A DNA stretch of 36,873 nt from Alistipes sp. (GTDB taxonomy: Bacteria; Bacteroidota; Bacteroidia; Bacteroidales; Rikenellaceae). Made by a program: the position numbers and the translations under genes. Under the pieces are notes generated by a model. The model ran no database searches. It was given only the letters and a program-made list of their open reading frames with translations, and was not told the origin of the DNA. Positions 1-6,584 of this stretch are shown here, in pieces; positions within the stretch are counted from its first letter, which is position 1; every line of letters begins with the position of its first letter. The stretch lies in NCBI GenBank assembly GCA_017555905.1, contig JAFZFP010000014.1, positions 1 to 36,873 of the forward strand, in the 5' to 3' direction.

Positions 1-512
1 CCCAACAACAACTGCTGACCGGTCTGACCACGAGCATAGAATGTACGAGATACCTGAGCACCACCAAATGAACGGTTAGCCAACAAACCACCGTACTCAC
101 GTGCGAAAGGTACACCCTGTGCTACGCACTGGTCGATGATGAGGTTAGAAACCTCAGCCAAACGATATACGTTAGCCTCACGTGCGCGGTAGTCACCACC
201 CTTGATTGTATCGTAGAAGAGACGATATACAGAGTCGTTATCGTTCTGATAGTTCTTTGCTGCGTTGATACCACCCTGTGCTGCGATAGAGTGCGCACGG
301 CGTGGAGAGTCAGAGATGCAGAAAATCTTTACGTTGTAACCAAGCTCACCAAGTGAAGCAGCTGCAGATGCACCGCCAAGACCGGTACCTACAACGATGA
401 TATCCAACTTACGCTTATTTGCAGGGCTTACGACCTTAATCGCAGCCTTGTGGTTACTCCACTTCTGTGCCAATTCACCAGCAGGTGTTTTTGCATCTAA
501 TTTATAAGCCAT
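1..512 (-). CDS. frdA: Fumarate reductase/succinate dehydrogenase flavoprotein subunit, N-terminal part (runs off the window)
   Basis: This is the FAD-carrying catalytic subunit that interconverts fumarate and succinate at the inner face of the cytoplasmic membrane. The reverse strand reads from ATG (510-512) as [20 protein letters not shown], followed by a dinucleotide-binding motif ([20 protein letters not shown]) and the covalent-FAD region with [18 protein letters not shown], all standard for this family. About 170 codons are present and the rest lies beyond position 1. It follows the cytochrome b gene after 44 nt on the same strand, the usual Bacteroidota order (C, A, B); the iron-sulfur subunit would be expected off the window. 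In anaerobic Bacteroidales this complex mainly works as a fumarate reductase, which is family knowledge. Sequence alone does not separate sdh from frd naming. Confidence 0.95.
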   Translation of the reverse strand, partial: MAYKLDAKTPAGELAQKWSNHKAAIKVVSPANKRKLDIIVVGTGLGGASAAASLGELGYNVKIFCISDSPRRAHSIAAQGGINAAKNYQNDNDSVYRLFYDTIKGGDYRAREANVYRLAEVSNLIIDQCVAQGVPFAREYGGLLANRSFGGAQVSRTFYARGQTGQQLLL

Positions 513-556
513 AATATTTTAGTTTTTATTGTTATCAGTAATGTGAGTATCGAGTA

Positions 557-1270
557 TTAGATAAGAGACTCGATAAGGTCTGGAGTGCTTACGAAGAAGC
601 AGTAAACAGCAACCACGGCAAAGCCGAGGAAGATGAGGGTAGCAACGATGTTACCCAAGCACTTCAAACGTGGGTACCAAGTGTCGTTTGCCCAACCTAC
701 TGTCTGGAACATAGACCATACACCGTGAGTAAGGTGGAACCACAAAGCAGCAAACCATACTACGTAGAGAACTACGTTGTACCACTTAGAGAAGGTGATC
801 ATCATAAGTGCTGCACCGCTAGTAGGCGCTACATCGAAACCTGCTACTACAGAAGAGTGGTGGCCCATAAGCTCTACCAACTGCATCTTTGACCAGAAGT
901 GTACGAGGTGAAGACCAAGACCAAGAATTACGATTACGCCCAAAACAAGCATATTCTTAGAAGCCCAAGAAACACCCTTCTCCTGAACAGTTACGTCGTA
1001 ACGCTGGCTACCACGAGCGCGGTAGTTGTTGATAGTGAGAATGAAGGCATAGAGGAAGTGAATTGCAACACCACCTGCCAACACCACAGTAGCAACAAGT
1101 GCATACCAGTTTGCTCCGAGGAACTCACAAATAAGGTCATAAGCCTCGTGGCTGAAAAGCATTGTGAGGTTCATTGACATATGGAAAAGAAGGAAGAGTA
1201 CGAGGAAACATCCTGTGATACTCATAACGAGTTTCTTTCCCACTGATGAATTAGTTAAAAAACAGCTCAT
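557..1270 (-). CDS. frdC: Fumarate reductase/succinate dehydrogenase cytochrome b subunit
   Basis: This is the membrane anchor subunit that binds heme b and passes electrons between the quinone pool and the flavoprotein. The 237-residue protein has about five hydrophobic segments (near residues 15-38, 57-80, 107-127, 160-180 and 207-230). Histidines in or near them (H30, H71, H121, H124, H179, H182) are the likely heme ligands, as in the Bacteroidota/epsilonproteobacterial single-subunit cytochrome b type. The segment FHLTHGVWSMFQTVGW near residue 178 is characteristic of the family. It is the first gene of the operon, with the flavoprotein gene 44 nt downstream and a good promoter upstream. 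Confidence 0.95.
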   Translation of the reverse strand: MSCFLTNSSVGKKLVMSITGCFLVLFLLFHMSMNLTMLFSHEAYDLICEFLGANWYALVATVVLAGGVAIHFLYAFILTINNYRARGSQRYDVTVQEKGVSWASKNMLVLGVIVILGLGLHLVHFWSKMQLVELMGHHSSVVAGFDVAPTSGAALMMITFSKWYNVVLYVVWFAALWFHLTHGVWSMFQTVGWANDTWYPRLKCLGNIVATLIFLGFAVVAVYCFFVSTPDLIESLI

Positions 1271-1362
1271 AGTGTAAAAATTTAAAATTTATGATAAATA
1301 GTTTTGTCGATTAATCTTTTAAGCCTCTTTACAACGCATCGCTAATGCGATAAACATTACTG

Positions 1363-1392
1363 CAAAGATAAGAATTGTTTGAATAATAACAA
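1363..1392 (-). promoter_or_regulatory. Promoter of the fumarate reductase operon
   Basis: On the reverse strand, TTG (1390-1392) and TATCTTTG (1363-1370) are separated by exactly 19 nt, matching the Bacteroidota primary-sigma consensus TTG-N19-TAnnTTTG. Transcription would start near 1358, leaving a leader of about 90 nt before the cytochrome b ATG. Confidence 0.75.
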
Positions 1393-1444
1393 TACCTAAT
1401 CGCACATTTTATGCTCTAAAAGTCCATAAATCGGAAAAAATATC

Positions 1445-1452
1445 TAATTTTG
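1445..1452 (+). promoter_or_regulatory. Possible -7 box for the formyl-THF cyclo-ligase gene
   Basis: TAATTTTG fits TAnnTTTG and ends 22 nt before the ATG at 1475. No clear TTG lies about 19 nt upstream, so the call is tentative. Confidence 0.4.
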
Positions 1453-1474
1453 TAGTCAAATAATATGCCTGCCT

Positions 1475-2011
1475 ATGGTAGATAAGATGGAGATTCGTCG
1501 AGAGGTGAGACGACGCATAAAAGAATTGAGTGCAGAGCAGTGCCACAACGCTGCCGAGAGGATATACACCGAGATAGCCTCTAAAGAGCAATTTCACAGA
1601 GCCCACTGCATAGCCCTATTTGTGGCAATGAGGGATGAGGTGCCAACAAAGATGGTACTCGATGCGTGGCAACAACTCGGCAAGCGTATCGTCATTCCGC
1701 GTGTTGAGGGCGACATTATGCGCTTCTACGACTATAGTGCCGACAGGATGGTGGTCGGGGCCTTCGGTATTGAAGAGCCCGTAGGCGAAGAGGAGGTGAT
1801 GGCTGAGGAGATAGACCTCATAATTGTCCCTGCACGTGCCTTCACCCTTTCGGGCATACGTTTGGGTCGTGGCGGTGGCTTCTACGACAAGTATATGTCG
1901 CTGCCATCGTTCCGCGCCTACAAAATCGGCATCGCCTACAAGGAGCAAATCTTCGAAACACTACCCCACGACGCCCACGACATTATGGTTGATGAGGTTG
2001 TTGTTGGTTAG
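1475..2011 (+). CDS. fau: 5-formyltetrahydrofolate cyclo-ligase
   Basis: This enzyme converts 5-formyl-THF to 5,10-methenyl-THF using ATP, returning a storage folate to one-carbon metabolism in the cytosol. The 178-residue protein has the normal family length. It carries the C-terminal signature IIVPARAFTLSGIRLGRGGG followed directly by FYDKY (about residues 116-140), which holds the glycine-rich ATP/folate-binding loop. The N-terminal basic helix (EIRREVRRRIKEL) is also typical. The ATG at 1475 is used; an in-frame ATG at 1487 is a possible alternative. It stands alone, divergent from the fumarate reductase operon and ending at a strong hairpin. The family is also named ygfA. Confidence 0.93.
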   Translation: MVDKMEIRREVRRRIKELSAEQCHNAAERIYTEIASKEQFHRAHCIALFVAMRDEVPTKMVLDAWQQLGKRIVIPRVEGDIMRFYDYSADRMVVGAFGIEEPVGEEEVMAEEIDLIIVPARAFTLSGIRLGRGGGFYDKYMSLPSFRAYKIGIAYKEQIFETLPHDAHDIMVDEVVVG

Positions 2012-2062
2012 TACAAAAGTGGGTTTTATAGTCTCGCAAACACAACATTTGAAAAAGAGTAG

Positions 2063-2091
2063 TGGCGTGTCCACCGATTGTGGACACGCCA
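2063..2091. terminator. Bidirectional hairpin between converging genes
   Basis: TGGCGTGTCCA (2063-2073) and its perfect complement TGGACACGCCA (2081-2091) form an 11-bp stem with a 7-nt loop. It sits between the converging cyclo-ligase and TonB-domain genes. The T tract is short on the plus strand; on the minus strand CTCTTTTTC follows a few nt later. Its core arm sequence recurs in the hairpin at 6534-6566. Confidence 0.75.
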
Positions 2092-2115
2092 TTTATCACT
2101 TCGGGGGACTACACC

Positions 2116-2781
2116 TTATTCTCCGAACGAGACAACTACAATCTCCCTCAACTTAGCATCATCGGCAACCTCAGGCTCCTCAGTTGGAGCGGCCGGAGTT
2201 TCAGTCTCAGGCATCTTGAACGTCACAGGGATTACGAACCTAACTCTTACGGGCTTACCCTTCTGTCGTCCAGGGGTCCACTGTGGTGACTTGCTAAGCA
2301 CTCGGATAACCTCATCTCTAAGAATCATATCCTTGTCGCCAGTCTCGTGGAATATAAATGTGTCGGTGTCGATATATCCGTTACTATCGACAACGAACTC
2401 TGCCACTACCCTACCCTCAATGCCTAATTCGAGGGCCTTGGCAGGGTAGCGCACATTCTGCATAACCCACATCACAAAGGTCGATAAATCTCCGTCCATA
2501 AATTTTGGCATCTCTTCGACCCAAGCCCATACCATATCATCACCCTCTTGCTCGGTAATGATACACACCACACCATTCGATACATCTCCCATATGGTCAT
2601 ACTGTCGAACCTCATCACTTCCCTTGCGCACAATCATCGACACTATCTTCTTATTTTTGAGGTTATTAACATCCTCTAACGTAGCCTTCTTTCCGTCGAT
2701 GATATAGAGAGGCTCCTGATTTACTGCAAATGCGCCAATGGTTATAAGCGCAAAGAGCATTGTTAAAAATAGTTGTTTCAT
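2116..2781 (-). CDS. Secreted protein with C-terminal TonB-like domain
   Basis: The 221-residue protein begins with a cleavable-looking signal peptide (MKQLFLTMLFALITIGAFAV). A short segment resembling receptor-plug sequences follows (LYIIDGKKATLEDVNNL, residues 25-41). A TonB C-terminal fold then spans about residues 105-190, with RYPAKALELGIEGRVVAEFV and the terminal strand region KGKPVRVRFVIPVTF. The C-terminus is an acidic/proline tail. Classic TonB has a long inner-membrane anchor and a Pro-rich spacer, and this protein has neither, so an energy-transducing role is uncertain. It may be a periplasmic binding or regulatory relative. It is divergent from a two-component operon and appears to share a control region with it. 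Confidence 0.75.
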   Translation of the reverse strand: MKQLFLTMLFALITIGAFAVNQEPLYIIDGKKATLEDVNNLKNKKIVSMIVRKGSDEVRQYDHMGDVSNGVVCIITEQEGDDMVWAWVEEMPKFMDGDLSTFVMWVMQNVRYPAKALELGIEGRVVAEFVVDSNGYIDTDTFIFHETGDKDMILRDEVIRVLSKSPQWTPGRQKGKPVRVRFVIPVTFKMPETETPAAPTEEPEVADDAKLREIVVVSFGE

Positions 2782-2827
2782 AGTTTTAAAGTTTTAGCGT
2801 TTTTCTTGCAGCTGCTTTTTGTTAGTG

Positions 2828-2858
2828 CAAATTTAGGATATCTCTCCTTCGCAACAAA
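2828..2858 (-). promoter_or_regulatory. Promoter of the TonB-domain gene
   Basis: On the reverse strand TTTG (2855-2858) and TAAATTTG (2828-2835) are separated by 19 nt, a full match to the Bacteroidota consensus. The leader to the ATG at 2781 would be about 40 nt. The TGTTAAA repeats lie directly upstream of the -33 element. Confidence 0.65.
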
Positions 2859-2866
2859 ATAATCTA

Positions 2867-2905
2867 TGTTAAACATTGTTAAAGCTAATGTTAAAAAGTG
2901 TTAAA
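2867..2905 (+). promoter_or_regulatory. Four direct repeats TGTTAAA, candidate response-regulator operator
   Basis: TGTTAAA occurs at 2867-2873, 2877-2883, 2889-2895 and 2899-2905, with start-to-start spacings of 10, 12 and 10 bp. That is two pairs on roughly one helical face. OmpR/PhoB-type regulators bind 7-bp direct repeats of this geometry. The array lies between the divergent promoters of the TonB-domain gene and the kinase/regulator operon, just upstream of both -33 regions. Binding by the adjacent regulator is inference. Confidence 0.6.
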
Positions 2906-2920
2906 ATTTTATAATCAACC

Positions 2921-2950
2921 TTTCATTATACGCCATTTATTATAACTTTG
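2921..2950 (+). promoter_or_regulatory. Promoter of the histidine kinase operon, possibly leaderless
   Basis: TAACTTTG (2943-2950) matches the -7 consensus. TTTC (2921-2924), 18 nt upstream, is a near match to TTTG. The kinase ATG begins 5 nt after the box, so the transcript would start at or next to the start codon. Confidence 0.55.
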
Positions 2951-2954
2951 TGGT

Positions 2955-4190
2955 ATGAAAAAGGGTCGTTTTACCATAATACTTCTTTGCGGAATACTCT
3001 CCTTGGTGCTACTCACAGTGATAGAAACACGCTGGTCTGTAAATAGTTATCGTTCTATGCGCGATAACTATACCGACCAACTACAGGTACTACTTGAAGA
3101 GGCAACGTGGCAATATGTTGCACGACCTACCCAATATGAGCCATATATGAAATATGGTAGCATCAACCGCCTACACACCTTCGTCGGTGAGCAACTGCGC
3201 TCCGCTGGTATCGACACCGAATACATGGTGGAGGTATGCTCTACGACCAACGCGGAGCCTATCGTACTGATGGCAATGGGCGACGAGATTGACTCGAAGC
3301 GCAAAATGGTTATTGAGAAGCAATTGACCCCTATCATCCTGCGCCTTACGGTGAACGACCCCCACAACGACATACTAAGTAGTATGCGCAACATACTGCT
3401 TCTACAGATAATATCGATCCTGCTCCTAGTCGCGACATTCTACTACCTAACAAACACCCTCTTCAAGGCTAAGGCGATTGAACGCATCCGTCAAGACCTC
3501 ACACACAACATAACCCACGAACTTAAGACCCCGATTGCTGCAGCCTACATAGCCACAGACGTATTGCGCACAACGGAGCAAATTGCCCAAAACAAGAGCC
3601 TTCGTGACGAATACTTAGATATGACACTCAAGGAGTTAAAGCGTCTGAGCAATATGGTCGATGAGATACTTCACTCCTCTATCGAGGCAATTGATGCCAA
3701 GTGCCTAACCTTTGAGGAGTGCAACATCCGAGAGATTTTCGACGAGGTGTGTGCTACCCAACGCCTAAAATATAGGGATCGAGATATCGTCTGGCAAATC
3801 GAGGTTGAGAGCGACACTATAGTAGTTGCCGACCGACACCACCTCTATACACTTGTTAGTACGCTGGTCGATAATGGCATAAAATATTGCTCGCAACGCC
3901 CCATAATCACCCTCGGCGCGCACAATAGCGAGGCTACCACCACTATCACCGTTCAGGATAATGGCGTTGGTATCGCCAAGAACGAGCAGAGGCTAATCTT
4001 CGAAAAGTTCTACCGCATACCTCAAGGTAATCTCCATAATAGCAAGGGGTATGGTTTAGGACTATACTATGCGAAGAACATTGTCAAGAGCCATAACGGC
4101 TCGATAGAGTTATCATCGAAGATAGGTCAAGGCTCTATATTCCGTATAACACTCCCACGCTATGGCACAAAGACGAATACTAATAGTTGA
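2955..4190 (+). CDS. Sensor histidine kinase (two-component system)
   Basis: This is a membrane sensor kinase that autophosphorylates on histidine and passes the phosphate to the regulator encoded next. The 411-residue protein has a membrane segment at residues 7-25, a roughly 115-residue extracytoplasmic sensor region and a second membrane segment near 145-165. The dimerization box DLTHNITHELKTPIAA follows, with phospho-acceptor H188. The ATPase domain shows the N box TLVDNGIKYC (N307), G1 DNGVGIAKNEQ (335-345), the F box FEKFYRI and G2 GYGLGLYYAK (365-374). Its 3' end overlaps the regulator gene by 29 nt, so the two are translationally coupled. The architecture resembles Bacteroides RprX; the ligand is unknown. 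Confidence 0.93.
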   Translation: MKKGRFTIILLCGILSLVLLTVIETRWSVNSYRSMRDNYTDQLQVLLEEATWQYVARPTQYEPYMKYGSINRLHTFVGEQLRSAGIDTEYMVEVCSTTNAEPIVLMAMGDEIDSKRKMVIEKQLTPIILRLTVNDPHNDILSSMRNILLLQIISILLLVATFYYLTNTLFKAKAIERIRQDLTHNITHELKTPIAAAYIATDVLRTTEQIAQNKSLRDEYLDMTLKELKRLSNMVDEILHSSIEAIDAKCLTFEECNIREIFDEVCATQRLKYRDRDIVWQIEVESDTIVVADRHHLYTLVSTLVDNGIKYCSQRPIITLGAHNSEATTTITVQDNGVGIAKNEQRLIFEKFYRIPQGNLHNSKGYGLGLYYAKNIVKSHNGSIELSSKIGQGSIFRITLPRYGTKTNTNS

Positions 4191-4842
4191 AGACGAGGCT
4201 ACGATACGACGTACCGTCGCTGATGCACTCTGCATTGCAGGTTATAGCGTTACGGCGGCCGAGGATGGCGAAGAGGGTCTGCGACTCTTTCAACAGACCA
4301 ACCCCCACTTAGTCATTGCCGACATTATGCTACCTCGTATAGATGGTTTCGAGATGGTAAAACGTATGCGCAGAGTTGGAGGCACAACCCAGTACCTCTT
4401 CCTCTCGGCACGTTGCGATGCCGACGACGTTGTGGAAGGTTTCCGTGTAGGAGGCAACGACTACATACGTAAACCATTTGCAATTCAAGAACTTATTGCA
4501 CGAGCAGAGGCACTCTTAAGCCGTAACGAGGAGCAGAGCGCAACAACCTTTACTATAGGCCACTACCACTTCGACAGTGTCGCCCAGCACCTATCCTTCG
4601 ACAACAACATTCGACACCTCTCGGCACGCGAAAACGCACTGCTACACGCCTTAGCCATCAACCTCAACCGAGTGGTGAATTCCAACCAACTGCTGACAGA
4701 CATCTGGGGTAACAACAGTTACTACAACCTACGCTCTATGAATGTCTATATCTCAAAACTTCGACTATATCTCGCTGATGACCGTCGCATCGAAATTTCG
4801 TCGGTACGAGGTGTGGGATATTGCCTACGTATCAATACTTAG
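4162..4842 (+). CDS. Response regulator, OmpR/PhoB family
   Basis: This is a DNA-binding response regulator paired with the kinase it overlaps. The receiver domain covers residues 4-120 and shows the acidic pair D11/E12, phospho-acceptor D54 in VIADIMLPR, the switch serine in FLSAR (S82) and K104 in YIRKPF. The C-terminal winged helix (about residues 130-225) ends RSMNVYISKLRLYLADDRRI followed by EISSVRGVGYCLRI, close to the RprY style of Bacteroides. A plausible operator of four TGTTAAA repeats precedes the operon, suggesting autoregulation and control of the divergent TonB-domain gene. The start ATG lies inside the kinase gene and matches the usual domain start. Confidence 0.93.
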   Translation: MAQRRILIVEDEATIRRTVADALCIAGYSVTAAEDGEEGLRLFQQTNPHLVIADIMLPRIDGFEMVKRMRRVGGTTQYLFLSARCDADDVVEGFRVGGNDYIRKPFAIQELIARAEALLSRNEEQSATTFTIGHYHFDSVAQHLSFDNNIRHLSARENALLHALAINLNRVVNSNQLLTDIWGNNSYYNLRSMNVYISKLRLYLADDRRIEISSVRGVGYCLRINT

Positions 4843-4871
4843 TTTTAGCCATTATCATAATATCTGAGGAT

Positions 4872-4900
4872 AAAAGAGTTGCTCCGCGGAGAAACTTTTT
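4872..4900 (+). terminator. Terminator of the kinase/regulator operon
   Basis: The arms AAAAGAGTTGCTCC and GGAGAAACTTTTT pair around a GC centre (core CTCCGCGGAG), with one bulge and one mismatch. They run directly into a T tract. The hairpin begins 29 nt after the regulator stop and occupies the -33 to -7 interval of the next promoter. Confidence 0.6.
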
Positions 4901-4909
4901 GTATCTTTG
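4879..4909 (+). promoter_or_regulatory. Promoter of the MBL-fold hydrolase gene, possibly leaderless
   Basis: TTG (4879-4881), 20 nt, then TATCTTTG (4902-4909). The ATG at 4914 begins 5 nt after the box, the same geometry as at the kinase gene. The MBL gene therefore probably has its own transcript that starts at its initiation codon. Confidence 0.65.
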
Positions 4910-4913
4910 TCCT

Positions 4914-5699
4914 ATGAAACTAACTTTCTTAGGCACGGGAACATCCCAGGGAGTTCCTGTAATAGGTTGTGATTGTGAGGTTTGCCGTTCCGAGGCACAC
5001 CAGGACAAGCGTCTTCGTACTTCGGCAATGCTGGAGTGGGATAACAAGCGCATAATCATTGATGCCGGCCCCGACTTCCGCTACCAGATGCTCCGCGAGG
5101 GGGTAAGGCATATCGACGCCATACTGCTCACCCACGAACATAAAGACCATACGGGAGGCATCGACGATGTTCGAGCCTTCAACTTCGTGGACTACCCCGA
5201 AGCCATTCACACTATGCACATCTTTGGCAACGAGCCAACCATAGCGTCAATAAAACGTGACTTCCACTATGCCTTTGCCAAGGATAAGTATCGTGGTGTT
5301 CCCGAGATAGAGTTACACACCTTCGACCCCAAAGAGCGCTTTACGGTTGCAGGACTCGATATACTCCCCATTGTAGGTAGCCACTCAGACCGTTTTTGCT
5401 CGGTAGGTTTCCGCTTCGGAAGCCTTGCATACCTTACCGATATGAACTATATAACACCAGAGGAGGAGGCGAAACTTAAAGGTGTCAAAACACTTGTAAT
5501 CAACGCACTACGTTGGGCAAAACATAGTTCACACTTTTCGGTAGATGAAGCCGTAGAGATAATCAAACGCATCGGTCCAGAGAGAGCCTACCTAACACAT
5601 ATGTCACACAGGATTGGCCTACACCAAGAACTCGAAACAAGGCTTCCAGAGGGCATCTCCCCCGCTTACGACGGGCTAAAGATCGAGATAAACGACTAA
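4914..5699 (+). CDS. MBL-fold metallohydrolase, PhnP-like
   Basis: This is a cytosolic metal-dependent hydrolase of the metallo-beta-lactamase fold. The 261-residue protein opens with MKLTFLGTGTSQGVPVIGC. A cysteine cluster CDCEVC (C19, C21, C24) resembles the structural metal site of PhnP, the cyclic phosphodiesterase. The metal-binding HxHxDH motif is LLTHEHKDH (H74, H76, D78, H79). Further conserved histidines are in VGSHSDR and YLTHMSHRIG. PhnP acts on a cyclic ribose phosphate in phosphonate breakdown, but no phn genes are nearby, so the substrate is open (cyclic nucleotide or RNA processing relatives are alternatives). The ATG at 4914 is preferred over an upstream in-frame ATG at 4821, which lies within the regulator gene and would add 31 unrelated residues. 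Confidence 0.88.
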   Translation: MKLTFLGTGTSQGVPVIGCDCEVCRSEAHQDKRLRTSAMLEWDNKRIIIDAGPDFRYQMLREGVRHIDAILLTHEHKDHTGGIDDVRAFNFVDYPEAIHTMHIFGNEPTIASIKRDFHYAFAKDKYRGVPEIELHTFDPKERFTVAGLDILPIVGSHSDRFCSVGFRFGSLAYLTDMNYITPEEEAKLKGVKTLVINALRWAKHSSHFSVDEAVEIIKRIGPERAYLTHMSHRIGLHQELETRLPEGISPAYDGLKIEIND

Positions 5700-5712
5700 C
5701 TGATTGAGCGTT

Positions 5713-6528
5713 ATGAAATTTCTAAAAGATCGAGTTATAGTAATCACTGGAGCCTCTTCGGGCATTGGCGAGGCTATGGCCAAGGAGTATGCCAAAGTGG
5801 GAGCAAAGGTGGTATTGGGCGCTCGTCGTCAAGAGGAGTTGAAGCGTGTGGCAGATGAAATTACAGTCCTCGGTGGCAAGGTGGCATACTCGGTGTGCGA
5901 CGTAACTAAAGAGGAGGATTGCAGACTACTTATGGAGTGTGCCATTCAGAACTTCCAACGCATAGATATCCTTATCTGCAACGCAGGGCTCTCGATGAGA
6001 GCATTGTTCGACGATTGCGACCTCACGGTATTGCACCGCCTGATGGATGTAAACTTCTGGGGAACGGTAAACTGCACAAAATATGCTCTAAAGTATTTAC
6101 AAGAGTCAAGAGGCTCGTTGGTGGGCATCTCTTCGGTAGCAGGAATACACGGACTCCCAGGGCGCACGGGCTACTCGGCATCGAAGTATGCGATGACGGG
6201 ATTCTTAGATACGATACGTGTGGAAAACCTAAAGAAGGGGCTCCACGTAATGACCGCCTGTCCGGGCTTCACAGCCTCGAACGTACGCTTCTCAGCACTC
6301 ACGGCAGATGGCTCACAGCAGGGGGAAACACCTCGCAACGAGGATAAGATGATGACTCCAGAAGAGGTAGCACACATCGTGGCCAAGGGAATACGTCGTC
6401 GTAAACGTCTCTGCCTAATGGAGTGGGAGGGTCGCGCTACGCACTTCATAAAGAAGTTCTTCCCAGGCCTTGTAGATAGGCTCTTCTACGCCGTGATGGC
6501 AAAAGAGCCAGACTCTCCGCTAAAGTAA
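5713..6528 (+). CDS. Short-chain dehydrogenase/reductase (SDR), classical type
   Basis: This is an NAD(P)-dependent oxidoreductase of about 271 residues. The cofactor motif TGASSGIG lies at residues 12-19 and the NAG motif at 90-92. N114 (in NFWGT), serines 140-141, Y154 and K158 (YSASK) supply the catalytic set. The basic residues after the second strand (GARRQEE) suggest NADP. The C-terminus, with KKFFPGLVDRLFYAVMAKEP, is amphipathic and may associate with membrane or lipid. The substrate is not evident; lipid-related reductases of this type exist in Bacteroidota. The ATG at 5713 is preferred; a TTG at 5704 would add three residues. It begins 13 nt after the MBL gene, so the two are probably co-transcribed. 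Confidence 0.88.
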   Translation: MKFLKDRVIVITGASSGIGEAMAKEYAKVGAKVVLGARRQEELKRVADEITVLGGKVAYSVCDVTKEEDCRLLMECAIQNFQRIDILICNAGLSMRALFDDCDLTVLHRLMDVNFWGTVNCTKYALKYLQESRGSLVGISSVAGIHGLPGRTGYSASKYAMTGFLDTIRVENLKKGLHVMTACPGFTASNVRFSALTADGSQQGETPRNEDKMMTPEEVAHIVAKGIRRRKRLCLMEWEGRATHFIKKFFPGLVDRLFYAVMAKEPDSPLK

Positions 6529-6533
6529 AAAAG

Positions 6534-6566
6534 AATGGCGTGCCCTAATCTTTAGGACACGCCATT
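6534..6566. terminator. Bidirectional terminator between SDR and lipoprotein genes
   Basis: The 15-nt arms AATGGCGTGCCCTAA and TTAGGACACGCCATT have one imperfect position, which becomes a G-U pair on the minus strand. The loop is TCT. T-rich tracts follow on both strands. It serves two converging genes. Confidence 0.85.
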
Positions 6567-6584
6567 ACTATTTTTGTCCAACTC

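Noticed and set aside
4821-4913. Upstream ATG extension of the MBL-fold gene
   Set aside because: It overlaps the regulator gene and terminator, and the family's conserved N-terminus begins exactly at the ATG at 4914.
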